DNA of 39,474 nucleotides from NCBI RefSeq assembly GCF_000685295.1, contig NZ_ARYL01000035.1, forward strand, positions 1 to 39,474, read 5' to 3'. The position numbers and the translations under genes are program-made. The stretch is from Hyphomonas oceanitis SCH89 (GTDB taxonomy: Bacteria; Pseudomonadota; Alphaproteobacteria; Caulobacterales; Hyphomonadaceae). Under the pieces are notes generated by a model that saw nothing but the letters and a program-made list of their open reading frames with translations, made no database searches and was not told the origin of the DNA. The first letter of the stretch is position 1. Each line of letters starts with the position of its first letter. Below are positions 8,538 through 17,193 of this stretch, piece after piece.

Positions 8538-9565
8538 TGGGTTTCTCCATGTTGGACGAGGGACAGGGAACGGGAGACAAGCGGGGCGGTCTGATACCCC
8601 TCGCCGTCAAAGCCGGTGACGCGGAGCGCCTCCTCGACGCGCCGCTGGCCGCCCGCGCGGCTCATGAACACGACGACATCGATGGCCTCTGCGATCAGAT
8701 CGAAGGGCGCGCGCGGTGTCGCTTCGAGCGTCAGCTGTTCAAGCCGGGCCAGCCCGCCATGGGCGGAGTTCGCGTGAAGCGTTGTGATCCCGCCGGGATG
8801 GCCCGTGTTCCAGGCCTTAAGGAGGTCAAGCGCTTCGGCCCCGCGCACCTCGCCGACAATGATCCGGTCAGGCCGCAGGCGCAGCGTGGAGCGGACGAGG
8901 TCCCGCAGGCTCGCGGCGCCGCGATGGGTTCTGAGTTGAACCACATTGGGCGCGGCGCAGCGCAGCTCGCGCGTGTCTTCGAGGATGACGATGCGGTCGT
9001 CGTGGAGTGAGGCTTCTGGCAGCAAGGCATTCGTGAAGGTCGTCTTGCCGGAGGACGTGCCGCCCGCGATCAGGATGTTCGCATGCGTCGCAATCGCGTC
9101 CTTGAGCGCCTGTGCCAGCGCCGGAGCCAGCGCGCCCTGGGTGACATAGTCGCCAATTGAAAAAGGCGTCGTCGCGGGCTTGCGGATCGAAAAGCATGGC
9201 GCGGTCGAGACAGGTGGGAGAAGCCCTTCAAACCGCTCGCCGCTGCCGGGGAGTTCGGCAGAGACGATCGGGGCGGACCGATCACAGGCCTCGCCTATGC
9301 TGCTCGCGACAAGGCGGATGATCCGTTCGCGCGCGGTGACTGAAATCCTGTCGGGACTGACCTCGACCCCTCGCCCCGCCCGTTCAATCCAGATCGAGCC
9401 ATCAGGGTTGGCGAGGATTTCGATGACGTCATCAGCGTCCAGCGCTGCCCGCACCGCGCCTTCGCAGGCAGACCGCAGCATGGATACGCGTCGTTGGTCG
9501 GTCTCAAGCGTTCGGGCGGGTGCGGACATCGGGGGAGTGGCTCCTGTCGTTGCTGACAGGTCCAA
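8534..9565 (-). CDS. trbB: TrbB conjugative transfer ATPase
   Basis: A 343-residue VirB11-family hexameric secretion ATPase that works with TrbE in pilus assembly and substrate transfer. Walker A is GGTSSGKT at 168-175, the Asp box is around RIVILEDTREL, Walker B is RIIVGEVRGAEALD from 234, and the His box is NTGHPGGITTLHANSAHGG. Length is normal. Two starts are possible: ATG 9565 (MDLSATTG) or ATG 9529 (MSAPARTLETD); neither has a strong ribosome binding site. It is the first remaining gene of the trb operon. The traG/copG-type genes usually found upstream are missing and replaced by IS sequence. Confidence 0.94.
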   Translation of the reverse strand: MDLSATTGATPPMSAPARTLETDQRRVSMLRSACEGAVRAALDADDVIEILANPDGSIWIERAGRGVEVSPDRISVTARERIIRLVASSIGEACDRSAPIVSAELPGSGERFEGLLPPVSTAPCFSIRKPATTPFSIGDYVTQGALAPALAQALKDAIATHANILIAGGTSSGKTTFTNALLPEASLHDDRIVILEDTRELRCAAPNVVQLRTHRGAASLRDLVRSTLRLRPDRIIVGEVRGAEALDLLKAWNTGHPGGITTLHANSAHGGLARLEQLTLEATPRAPFDLIAEAIDVVVFMSRAGGQRRVEEALRVTGFDGEGYQTAPLVSRSLSLVQHGETQ

Positions 9566-9852
9566 TCCTCTGATTTCGCGCTAATTTCTGATAGTTGGGA
9601 AAGTCGCAAACGGTCGGAACGGATTGAGGGGTCTTGCAAGGCTCGATAGGGTCTGGTCGTGCGCGTCATGAGCCGCGGCTTCAATAAAGCACTATGCCAA
9701 TTCCGGAGAAGATGACTTAAAAAACGGATGCTCTGAAAGGCTCGAATGGAGCGTCGCCGTCATTCGATCAGACCTCCACGACTCGCTGCTATTGGCTCTA
9801 ATCTGCCGATCTGGAGCTGAATAGTGAATGCCGGAATTGGAGAAATCCAGAC
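9566..9852. other. Gap between trbB and the IS3 element; no gene seen
   Basis: This is where a trb promoter and a small CopG-type regulator would be expected, but no such gene is readable. A 10-bp inverted repeat, CCAATTCCGG at 9697-9706 and its complement at 9831-9840, encloses about 120 bp of AT-richer sequence. The outer part (GGAGAAATCCAG at 9840-9851) resembles the tip of the IS407-type element at 11415-11427, so this may be debris from a deletion next to the IS3 element. Confidence 0.4.
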
Positions 9853-9890
9853 TGGACCTGTCACGCTTTCGTTCCGACCTTGAGTCTCAG

Positions 9891-10751
9891 TTAAGCGGCC
9901 TTTCTTTCAAATGCCAAGGGGCTTTTCCATCCGAGGGCTGAGTGCCGACGGCGCGGGTTGTAGAAGGCGTTGATATATTGGAAGAGCGCGGCCTCGGTTT
10001 CTGTCCTTGTCGTCCATGTTTGCCGCCAGATCAGTTCGGCTTTCAGAGATTTGAAGAAGGTCTCAACGGCCGCATTATCCTAACAATTTCCTTTGCCGCT
10101 CATCGACACCTGAAAGCCCTGATCGCGCAGGCTTTTCTGATAGTCATGACTGCAATATTGGCTGCCGCGATCGGTGTGGTGAATACAGCCCGGTGGTGGC
10201 TGACGCAGATTGATCGCCATGTCGAGTGCGCGGATCGCAAGGTCCTTCTTCATACGATTGCTGACCGCCCAGCCGACGACGCGCCTGGAATACAGATCAA
10301 TGATCACGGCCAGATAGAGCCATCCCTCGCGGGTCCAGATATAGGAGATATCACCCGCCCATTTCCGGTTGGGGCCACTCGCGGTGAAATCCCGGTCCAG
10401 CAGGTTTGGTGAGATATTGAACCGGTGATTGCTATCGGTCGTTGCCTTGTACTTGCGCGTACGGACAACAGAAATGGCGTTTTCCCGCATCAATCGACCG
10501 ACACGCCGATGGCCGACATCCAAACCAAGCTCTTACAGCTCTTCGGTCATGCGCGGACGGCCATAACTGCCCAGTGCAAGACCGTGCTGCTCACGGATAT
10601 GCGCCAGGATCACAAGATCTCTGCGCTGACGTTTGCTCATCTGCCGGGATCGCCAGGCCCGGTATCCCCGCGACGTCACCTTCAACACACGGCACATCTG
10701 CTCAATCGGCCAGGCGTTCCTCCAAGTCTCAATGAAAGCGAAACGCTTCAC
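9891..10751 (-). pseudogene. IS3-family OrfB with two nonsense codons
   Basis: Homology to the IS3 OrfB integrase runs unbroken in one frame from the ATG at 10751 to TAA at 9891-9893, about 286 codons. It is stopped by TAA at 10533-10535 (after RPRMTEEL) and TAG at 10080-10082 (after MSGKGNC). Readable DDE parts are WAGDISYIWTREGWLYLAV, HHTDRGSQYCS, and, after the second stop, DNAAVETFF with the catalytic Glu, then FYNPRRRHSALGWKSPLAFE. The second stop sits where a conserved Tyr is usual (NCYDNAA). Without orfB the element cannot move itself. Confidence 0.9.
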
Positions 10752-11020
10752 TTCTGGCTTGCGAAGAACGCCGTCGCTTTTTTTAGGATGTCCCGCTCCT
10801 CCTTCAGAATGCGGTTCTCCCGGCGAAGCTGTTCAACCTCCTTCAGCATATCCGCCGATGGCAGGTCCGCTGGCGCCTCTGGCCGATAAGCCGAAATCCA
10901 CTTACCCAGCGTCGAAAGCCCGATCCCCAAATCTGCTGCAACCTGCTTGCGCGTCAGGACGCTGGTCTTCGCCAGCCGAACCGCCTCACGCTTAAACTCT
11001 TCTGTGTGTACATGTCCCAT
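10748..11020 (-). CDS. IS3-family OrfA
   Basis: A 90-residue transposase subunit with an N-terminal helix-turn-helix (TEEFKREAVRLAKTSVL, then LGIGLSTLGKW) and a leucine-zipper-like C-terminus (EVEQLRRENRILKEERDILK). It overlaps orfB by 4 nt. A run of seven A on the minus strand (10778-10784) within the codons for LKK is the slippery tract for the -1 frameshift that makes the OrfAB fusion in this family. The start is supported by AAGGAGACAGGACG just upstream. Confidence 0.9.
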   Translation of the reverse strand: MGHVHTEEFKREAVRLAKTSVLTRKQVAADLGIGLSTLGKWISAYRPEAPADLPSADMLKEVEQLRRENRILKEERDILKKATAFFASQK

Positions 11021-11084
11021 CGTCCTGTCTCCTTGAATGTAGATAATCGTCTATCAAGGTCGGAATCAAACCGGGACAGGTCCA

Positions 11085-11426
11085 AACAGCCTCTTTGGCC
11101 ATCTCGCGTCGCTGAGACGGCCTTGCTACTTTTTTCCAAGGGCATCCTTCAAGAGCTCATTCTGCATCGCCATTTCGGCATACATCTTCTTTAGCCGCCG
11201 GTTTTCCTCGGCCATGGATTTCATCTCGGACAGCATCGCTGCATCCATCCCGCCGTACTTGGCTCGCCAGTTGTAATAGGTCGCGTTGCTAATCCCATGC
11301 TCGCGGCAGAGGTCCGCAACGGGCACACCGCCTTCGCCCTGCTTCAGGATTGCGAGGATCTGTGCGTCGGTAAATCTCGATTTCTTCATTGTCGTCTCCG
11401 TGCTTTATCAAAGCCGGAGAAGTCCA
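11085..11426 (-). mobile_element. IS407-type IS3 remnant: left end, orfA and orfB start
   Basis: The outer tip TGGACTTCTCCGGCTTTG reads inward from 11426 on the minus strand, followed by orfA (11126-11389). After the orfA stop region the orfB start is readable in 11085-11125 (KVARPSQRREMAKEAV) and then stops where the other IS3 element begins at 11084. The remainder of orfB is not found on the far side of that element (left of 9853), so it has been deleted. Confidence 0.8.
11126..11389 (-). CDS. IS3-family OrfA (IS407 type)
   Basis: An 87-residue OrfA with helix-turn-helix KKSRFTDAQILAILKQGEGG, then REHGISNATYYNWRAKYGG, and a coiled-coil tail (EENRRLKKMYAEMAMQNELL). This is the classic IS407/IS2-like OrfA, distinct from the OrfA at 10748. 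The gene is complete, but its partner orfB is cut after about 16 codons. GGAGACGACA precedes the ATG. Confidence 0.9.
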   Translation of the reverse strand: MKKSRFTDAQILAILKQGEGGVPVADLCREHGISNATYYNWRAKYGGMDAAMLSEMKSMAEENRRLKKMYAEMAMQNELLKDALGKK

Positions 11427-11461
11427 GTTTTCAAGTCCCTTAATTTCGGGGATGATTACCA

Positions 11462-11691
11462 AAGCTGTCGAGGCTCTTGGTGGTCGGGAACTTCGCAGCC
11501 TTTATCCGTCGCTCCACCATGCGCCGTTCCCGGTCGATCAGTTCGAGCTCGGCCAGCCGCAACAGATAGCGCGTGTGGTCAACGCCTTCGCTGGAGCACT
11601 GTTTGGCTTGTCGGTCATACTCGCGCAGGAAGGTCGGCAGCCGCAGCGACTTCAGATGATGGCCGAGCAATAATTGCGGTGTATCGGTCAT
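11462..11691 (-). pseudogene. istB: IstB helper ATPase, 3'-truncated
   Basis: IstB is the AAA+ helper of IS21 transposition. Only the N-terminal domain remains: MTDTPQLLLGHHLKSLRLPT, LREYDRQAKQC, and YLLRLAELELIDRERRMVER, ending KSLDSF, after which homology stops. The frame continues six codons into foreign sequence and ends at 11440. The Walker A and B motifs, which lie further on in the family, are absent. The ATG overlaps the istA stop (ATGA), the normal istA-istB coupling. Confidence 0.88.
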
Positions 11692-13187
11692 GACCTGCCG
11701 GCCGTCAGCAGCGCCAGGTAATCGCCAGCCGATGTGGCTGCGACATGCGCTTTTGGCAGATACGGATACACCGACATGTCCAGCCTCGGCGGCCTGCGTT
11801 CGATCCGGCAAAGGACCAGGTGCTTGACGGCATCAAAGCCAATGGTGCCGCGCTCCAGAGCGCTGTCGATCCCGGCTTCGACATCCGCCACCAGGAAGGT
11901 CTCCAGCAGGCGTAGAATCTGGACGAACTCGCGCTTGCCAGCTTTGCCCATGCGGGCCTCAAGCAAACGTCGCAGAGTGGTGAACGCGTCCGGCAGGTCC
12001 CAGTCAGCCAACGGTGCGGCCTGATCAAGTGCGTTTGTTTTCTGCTCGATCAATGCCAGATAGTGCAATGGGTCGAAGATATAGTCTTCCTTCTCCCACG
12101 ATCTTGGATGGCGCGCGATCACCTGCGTCCCGCTGGCGATCACCACGTCATGTACATAACCACGTTCCAGGACCTGTTGGTGGCCATAGGCTGTCGGAAC
12201 AGAGTAATCATTACCGCGATAGCGGACCAGGGACAGGGAGCTGACCCGCACCGATTGTTTGTCACAGGCGTCATAGGGCACTGCAGGCAAAGGCCGCAGC
12301 TGTGCTGCATCCGCCAAGAACCGTTCCCCAGTCGTATCCTTGTGGCCGCGTAGCCTGTCTCCCATCCGCTTGCGGCACTGGTCTGCCAGATGGGTGTTGA
12401 GATCATCAAAGCTGATGAACCGGGGTCTCGGCACCATGAAGTTGCGGCGGGTGTATCCCACCATCCCTTCGACCTTGCCCTTGTCGTTCCCTTTGCCGGG
12501 GCGGCCAAAGCGATCAGTAAACAAATAATGGGAGACCAGTTCCGAGAACACCCGCGTGCGCTTGCGTGTCCCGTCGCCCAGAATGCGGGCAACCGCGATC
12601 CGTGTGTTGTCGTAAAGAATCGAGACCGGCACGCCGCCGAAGAAATCAAACGCCGACACATGCGCATCGCAGAACGCTTCTGTGGTCTCTGCCGGATACG
12701 CCTTCAGGAAGCAGGCATCCGAATGGGCGAGCTCCATCACCAGAAAATGGATCTTGCGTTCAACTCCGCCGATGACGGCGAGCGCTTCACCAAAGTCCGC
12801 CTGAGCATGCCCGGGCGGATGCACCAGCGGCACAAACATCTCCCGCTGGCGTTGCTTTGCCGCGAAGATATAGTCCTTCACAATCGTGATGCCGCCAGAA
12901 AACCCATGTTCGTCACGTAACCGCTCGAACACCCGCTTCGATGTGTGCTTCTGCTTGCGCGGAACAGTCTTGTCCGCCTCAAGGATCGCATCAATCACAC
13001 CGACAAACGGATCAAGCTTCGGGCGCCGGACCGGCTGACTGCGCCGATATCCAGGCGGAACCGAAAAGGTCAGCATCTTGTCGACCGTTCGCCGGTCGAT
13101 CCCAAAAAAACGCGCTGCCTCCCGTCGGCTCATCCCATCAACCAGAACTGAACGACGAACACGACCATACAAATCCACACTCTTCAC
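11688..13187 (-). CDS. istA: IS21-family transposase IstA
   Basis: A 499-residue DDE transposase, full length for IstA. The N-terminal helix-turn-helix has GMSRREAARFFGIDRRTVDK. The catalytic core includes HAQADFGEALAVIGG (first Asp), GVPVSILYDNTRIAV (second Asp) and GNDKGKVEGMVGYTRRNF (catalytic Glu). The C-terminal beta-barrel and tail (YRGNDYSVPTAYGHQQVLE) follow. The reading frame is intact, although its helper istB is truncated. Confidence 0.93.
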   Translation of the reverse strand: MKSVDLYGRVRRSVLVDGMSRREAARFFGIDRRTVDKMLTFSVPPGYRRSQPVRRPKLDPFVGVIDAILEADKTVPRKQKHTSKRVFERLRDEHGFSGGITIVKDYIFAAKQRQREMFVPLVHPPGHAQADFGEALAVIGGVERKIHFLVMELAHSDACFLKAYPAETTEAFCDAHVSAFDFFGGVPVSILYDNTRIAVARILGDGTRKRTRVFSELVSHYLFTDRFGRPGKGNDKGKVEGMVGYTRRNFMVPRPRFISFDDLNTHLADQCRKRMGDRLRGHKDTTGERFLADAAQLRPLPAVPYDACDKQSVRVSSLSLVRYRGNDYSVPTAYGHQQVLERGYVHDVVIASGTQVIARHPRSWEKEDYIFDPLHYLALIEQKTNALDQAAPLADWDLPDAFTTLRRLLEARMGKAGKREFVQILRLLETFLVADVEAGIDSALERGTIGFDAVKHLVLCRIERRPPRLDMSVYPYLPKAHVAATSAGDYLALLTAGRS

Positions 13188-13293
13188 CTTATCCCCCGAA
13201 CAAAACCGGGAGCCTATCAGTGGCGGAGTTTTGCTCCGGCCAAAGCGATACTATATCGCCGTTCGTGTGGTGGATTATTGCACCGGCGTTCTC

Positions 13294-13574
13294 ACCTGTG
13301 TATGCGGGCAAAGCGGCCCCGCAGGCGGAAGATGGCGGTTCATCGGGAAGCGCGCTGTCAGCCCTCAGGACTGAACGAGGCATGGAGCCTGGACTTCGTG
13401 CACGATCAGCTGTCATGCAGCGCAAAGATCCGCTTGCTGACAGTGATCGATATCTACTCCCGTGAATGTCTTGCCATCGAAGTCGGATCGCGCCTGAGGG
13501 GCGAGGATGTGGCAAGGGTCTTAAACCGGCTGGTCTATTTACGCGGCGCTCCGAAGGCATTGTTTGCCGACAAC
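13294..13574 (+). pseudogene. IS407-type OrfB, middle fragment
   Basis: In the frame containing RPRRRKMAVHREARCQPSG this stretch encodes the core of an IS3-family OrfB integrase: LNEAWSLDFVHDQL (first catalytic Asp), RLLTVIDIYSRECLAIEVGS, LRGEDVARVLNRLV, then GAPKALFADN, where the reading breaks exactly at the second catalytic Asp. The 5' part is cut by the IS21 end. The remainder resumes at 15205, so the two pieces are halves of one gene split by an IS110 element. It lies on the opposite strand to the orfA remnant at 11126-11389 and need not come from the same copy. Confidence 0.87.
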
Positions 13575-13823
13575 GTCCTACGTACGGAGCGCGATCAGAC
13601 CAGCAGGCAAAAAGCCTTCTATCCGCAGAATGTCTCCGCGGCTTGATTTGTCAATTGCCGAGGGACTTCCGCTTCTATTGGAAGAGCTCTCGGCCATAGC
13701 AAACACAGGATCCACACGAGCATATTTCGCTGGTCCTCACCGTCCTTAACACGGGATGCCGATCCGAGCGGAAGACCCGAACATTATCTACGAGGTCGCG
13801 TTTTCACGTGCCTCAACGGCCCT
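13575..13823. other. Noncoding flank downstream of the IS110 transposase
   Basis: These 249 bp hold no gene. They lie inside the IS110-family insertion, on the 3' side of its transposase. In IS1111-group relatives the guide RNA is encoded on this side, in the IS110 group on the 5' side (here 15084-15204). I did not establish a fold for either, so a guide RNA here is inference only. Confidence 0.35.
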
Positions 13824-15083
13824 TCAGACAGGGGTTCTTCCTCTCGGCTCCGCCCCTTGGAAGAAGGGACGGTAGGGGGTTCCACTTTTGATGACGGCGT
13901 GAACCACGCGGGCCATCTTGGCGGTAACGGCTGTGAGCGCTTTACGCTTCAGATCCGGATTTGTCGGATCCTTAGCGATGTAGCGCGCGTACTTGTCCCG
14001 GAAACTGTTTTCCCTCTGACGAATGGCGACATTGGCGGCCATCCAGAGAGACCGGCGCAGGCGCGCGTTGCCGAACTTGGCAAGCTTGGTCTGTCCCCGG
14101 AATGTACCCGACTGGTGGGTTGCGAGGTCAAGGCCGCAAAATTTCAGGAACTGACGATGATGACCAAACCGGCGCAGGTCACCGGCTTCTGCCAGAATGG
14201 TCAACGCATTGATCGGGCCGATTCCAGGCACTTGCTTGAGTGCGACATAGTCAGGCGTGTCGCCCAGCAGCGCTTCGGCCTCGGCTTCGATCTGATCACG
14301 TTGACGGATCAGGCTTCGGATCTCGGCAAGGACCATGCGGAACATGACAACCGCCTTGCTGTCGATCGGAATCGGCAAAGCGATTGATTCTGTTGCTGTT
14401 TCGTAGATGTCCGCAATCAGGCGAGCCTTCGAGACCTTGCGTCCAACGACGTCCCATGCGGCGGAAATGAAGGCGTCCTTGTCATGCGCGATGACCGATG
14501 CAGGCGTCGGAAACTGCTCGAGGAAAGCAAAGAACCAGTCATTGCGCGATCCGTTCCGGAACCGTTCGATCTCAGGAAAATACAGAGGCAGGTAGTGGGT
14601 GAGGATGCGATGCAGCGTCTCAGTCTTGGCCTTCGAAACCATCTCATGCGTCTTCGACAGTTCCTGTATGTCGGAAATGCCCGCGACGAGTGGATCCTGA
14701 TAGTACTGGCTGAGGCCGGTTGAGAGCATATGCAGGATGACCTGCGCATCTTTGGGATCATTCTTGTCCCATCCATTGTGGATCGCTTCGCGGGTTCGGG
14801 CGAGTGCCATGGATGAAATGAGCCGTGTATCAAACCCGGCATCGAGCAGGCGCCAGGCCAGCGCACGGTGATAGTTACCCGTCGCCTCGAAACCGGCGAT
14901 GATCGGGCGATCGAATGAAGTCAGCATGTCAATGAAGCGATCATGCTCGGCGCGTGTGTTCAACACGACGAGCCGTTTACGCCGCTTGTTACCGCGCACT
15001 TCGATGAGCACATCATTGCGGGCTTTGGCAATGTCGATGGCGACAAGCACGGCGTCTTCTGGAATAATATGGTTGGTGATCAT
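13824..15083 (-). CDS. IS110-family transposase (DEDD recombinase)
   Basis: A 419-residue protein with the N-terminal DEDD RuvC-like domain: VLVAIDIAKARNDVLIEV with the first Asp, PIIAGFEATGNYH with the Glu, and NDPKDAQVILHML with the last Asp pair. The C-terminal transposase_20 domain (QVPGIGPINALTILAEAGDL, then FCGLDLATHQSGTFRGQTKL) carries the conserved serine region. The ATG at 15083 is preferred because GGAGACC lies about 12 nt upstream; a longer frame to 15122 lacks one. No disruption is visible, so the element may be active. Confidence 0.92.
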   Translation of the reverse strand: MITNHIIPEDAVLVAIDIAKARNDVLIEVRGNKRRKRLVVLNTRAEHDRFIDMLTSFDRPIIAGFEATGNYHRALAWRLLDAGFDTRLISSMALARTREAIHNGWDKNDPKDAQVILHMLSTGLSQYYQDPLVAGISDIQELSKTHEMVSKAKTETLHRILTHYLPLYFPEIERFRNGSRNDWFFAFLEQFPTPASVIAHDKDAFISAAWDVVGRKVSKARLIADIYETATESIALPIPIDSKAVVMFRMVLAEIRSLIRQRDQIEAEAEALLGDTPDYVALKQVPGIGPINALTILAEAGDLRRFGHHRQFLKFCGLDLATHQSGTFRGQTKLAKFGNARLRRSLWMAANVAIRQRENSFRDKYARYIAKDPTNPDLKRKALTAVTAKMARVVHAVIKSGTPYRPFFQGAEPRGRTPV

Positions 15084-15204
15084 GGCGGTCTCGGTCTCCT
15101 TTCGTGGGGCTGGTACCTTCACAATAGAAGACCTTCAGTCTGCCATGGTCACTCCCTGTTCGAGCAAAATCAGATCGAACCAGGAAGCGTTCCGAACGTG
15201 CTAT

Positions 15205-15516
15205 GGCGCCGAATTTACCGGACAGACCGTGGATCTCTGGGCATATCATCACAAGGTCAAAATGGACTTCTCGCGCCCCGGCACCCCTACGGACAATGCC
15301 CACATTGAGTCCTTCAATGGATCGCTGCGTGACGAGTGCCTGAACATCAATTGGTTTGCTTCCCTGGTGGAATCAAAGCGGCTGATCGAGGCATGGAGAC
15401 GCGACTACAATGAGAGCCGGCCTCACATGGCTCACAATGGGCAATCTCCCGCCGAGTTTGCCCGTAACGTCGGCCTGTGCCATGGTGGCAAGGTCAAAAT
15501 CGCCGCCGGATTTTAG
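15205..15516 (+). pseudogene. IS407-type OrfB, C-terminal fragment
   Basis: The piece resumes with GAEFTGQTVDLWAYHHKVKM and continues through FSRPGTPTDNAHIESFNGSL, which contains the third catalytic acid, and DECLNINWFASLVESKRLIE, to YNESRPHMAHNGQSPAEFA and TAG at 15514-15516. It completes the orfB whose middle lies at 13294-13574. The interruption falls inside the DNGxEF block of the DDE core. Confidence 0.88.
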
Positions 15517-15556
15517 CGTCCAAGCCGGATCATCATACCCTAACACTTCACTGCCT

Positions 15557-16912
15557 TCATGCGTTTCTCGAAATGGTCAACATCGCTATTCGCGAGTGTT
15601 TACCGACAAGCCGTTCCACCTCGTCGCCCCACAACTCCATCGCTCGGCGAACATCGTCAATATTCTCACCCACATCATAACGCGTGTGCATTGATCGGTC
15701 GGGCGCGTGATTGATACACGCCTCGGCGATCACGGGTGACACTCCGAGCTCTCGTACCAGAAGGGTCCGGCCGAGGCGCCGGCAGTCATAGAGTTGAACG
15801 CCGTCGAGTGGGCAGGGCTCATCGACTTTCCGGGCCTCCGCCACCAGCTTGTTGCGTATTCTCATCCAGCGCTGTTTCGGACCGTCGTGGCGAATGTGAT
15901 CATCGCCCGCTTTGTTCGGAAACACCCATGGCGACCTGTGTTTGGAGAGTGCTTCGCGGAACAGCGCGGCTGCCTGAGGTGACAGCGGCACCTCGTAAAC
16001 CTCGTTTGTTTTTGTCTGGCCGGCCGGGATGCGCCACATTTCCTTTCCGTGCGTCCAGTCGAACTGGTCGCGCCGGGCAGCAACAATTTCGGCGGGCCTT
16101 TGCAAGGTGTGGGCATGTAGCATGATGGCCAGCGCGGATCCCCAGCCGTGACGTCCCTCGTCGCGTCGCAGTTCTTCGTTCAATGCGTCCCACATGAGCT
16201 TCAGCGCCCCGTCAGGCATCTGGGAGCGTTTGTCGGGTGTGTCCTTGAACAGTTTCCGGAAGGTGCCCGGGTTCATATCTGCCAGTTCTTCTTCGATGGC
16301 CCAGTTGAACACCGCACGGATAACACCCTGGCATTCATTGGCGAGTTTTGCGCCGGGATTGCTGCCTTCCCTGGCGCGGGGGTGCTTGGCTGCCTCGGCC
16401 TGGATCGCGCGAACGAGTTCGCGGATCTGCGCCCTGGTAATCTGCCGGAATTGTTCTTCCCCAAGCGAAGGCAGGATATGGACTCTCAATAGCCTGTCGC
16501 GTTCATCATAGGTGCGTTGCTTGACCCGAGGTGGGGATTTCTCGGGCGTCGCCATGAACCGGGTGGCGAGGGCGGCAAACGTGGAAGTCTTTTCCTTCTC
16601 GGCCGCTTCCTTGGTTTTCCGTTTGCGGGTGACCAGGTCTGCTTCTCCCATCGCCATCCGGCCTAATTCTTTCATGGCCATGGCGCGGGCAATTTCGGGA
16701 GAGCCGTCATTTGCGGCGATCAGTTTCGCGTCTGTCTTGCTGCCGTCGGGTTTCACGATCTGGAGCTTGTAGGCTGCGCTCCCCTTCGGCGTGATGGCCA
16801 AAAACAGTTTCGGGACCTCAGTGTCCCAGTGGCGCACCTTTTTTGCCCCGTCATGCGCCCTGATAAGGCGCTGAACATTGGTTTGGGTGAGTTTGAGTCT
16901 GTTATTGGCCAT
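15557..16912 (-). CDS. P4-type tyrosine integrase
   Basis: A 451-residue site-specific recombinase. The N-terminal arm-binding DUF4102-like part (RHWDTEVPKLFLAITPKGSA) is followed by a SAM-like core-binding domain around DERDRLLRVHILPSLGEEQF and a C-terminal catalytic domain. Readable catalytic positions are Arg272 (LQRPAEI), a Lys in GQTKTNEVYEVPLS, Arg378 in LYDCRRLGRT, His402 in INHAPDRS and Tyr412 in MHTRYD. The usual first His of the HxxR box is Tyr375 here. The ATG at 16912 is chosen because the longer frame to 17089 lacks homology. The gene lies about 200 bp from the 3' end of tRNA-Pro, the normal place for an island integrase. Confidence 0.92.
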   Translation of the reverse strand: MANNRLKLTQTNVQRLIRAHDGAKKVRHWDTEVPKLFLAITPKGSAAYKLQIVKPDGSKTDAKLIAANDGSPEIARAMAMKELGRMAMGEADLVTRKRKTKEAAEKEKTSTFAALATRFMATPEKSPPRVKQRTYDERDRLLRVHILPSLGEEQFRQITRAQIRELVRAIQAEAAKHPRAREGSNPGAKLANECQGVIRAVFNWAIEEELADMNPGTFRKLFKDTPDKRSQMPDGALKLMWDALNEELRRDEGRHGWGSALAIMLHAHTLQRPAEIVAARRDQFDWTHGKEMWRIPAGQTKTNEVYEVPLSPQAAALFREALSKHRSPWVFPNKAGDDHIRHDGPKQRWMRIRNKLVAEARKVDEPCPLDGVQLYDCRRLGRTLLVRELGVSPVIAEACINHAPDRSMHTRYDVGENIDDVRRAMELWGDEVERLVGKHSRIAMLTISRNA

Positions 16913-17116
16913 GTCTTCTTGCTCTCTTTCGAGTCTGAAGACGGTGGCTTTCAAGCCCTGTGCCACCCAAGCCACCTCTGAGCCACCTCGGGAAGTCGGA
17001 ATTTGTCCGGCTTTGTCCGATTTGGCCGCAAGGCGACAGGGTGGGGGTTTCGCGTGGAGAGGCTGGTATTTACAGGATAATCTCAACAAGTACGGGCGTT
17101 TTTCCCGTTGAGAGAA
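16913..17116. other. Probable island attachment-site region beside tRNA-Pro
   Basis: This 204-bp gap separates the integrase start from the tRNA-Pro 3' end. P4-type integrases recombine within tRNA 3' ends, so one att core should overlap the tRNA end at about 17117-17155. I found no second copy of that sequence elsewhere in the window, so the far att site is either outside it or lost. The call rests on gene context. Confidence 0.5.

Positions 17117-17193
<77 letters not shown>

Larger units (their letters stand above)
9853..11084 (-). mobile_element. IS3-family element with decayed orfB
   Basis: Imperfect terminal inverted repeats bound a 1232-bp unit. From 9853 inward the sequence is TGGACCTGTCACGCTTTCGT, and from 11084 inward on the minus strand TGGACCTGTCCCGGTTTGAT; both then run into CCGACCTTGA. 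orfA is intact (10748-11020), orfB is not (9891-10751). Flanks (GAC left, AAC right) show no clean 3-bp duplication, which suggests one side has been deleted or rearranged after insertion. On the right it abuts the orfB start of an IS407-type element. Confidence 0.9.
11462..13293 (-). mobile_element. IS21-family remnant, one end lost
   Basis: It contains a complete istA (11688-13187) and the first quarter of istB. On the right, upstream of istA, the sequence read inward on the minus strand from about 13293 (TGAGAACGCCGGTGCAATAA) has the TG start usual for IS21 termini; that end borders an IS407-type orfB fragment. The left end is missing: istB breaks at about 11462, and about 35 bp of unassigned sequence separates it from the IS407-type tip at 11426. 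Because istB is cut before its Walker A motif, the element is immobile. Confidence 0.8.
13575..15204 (-). mobile_element. IS110-family element inserted in IS407-type orfB
   Basis: Joining 13574 to 15205 restores the conserved IS3 sequence FADN-GAEFTGQTVDLW in frame, so the 1630 bp between is an insertion. It carries one intact IS110-type transposase (13824-15083) with about 120 bp of noncoding sequence upstream and 249 bp downstream. No inverted repeats or target duplication were seen, as is usual for IS110. In this family a noncoding RNA made from one end guides target choice; which end does so here cannot be decided by eye. Confidence 0.8.

Noticed and set aside
9697..9840. Inverted repeat CCAATTCCGG enclosing about 120 bp, like a miniature element
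   Set aside because: Only 10 bp match, the outer flanks do not pair, and no duplication is visible; IS debris is as likely.
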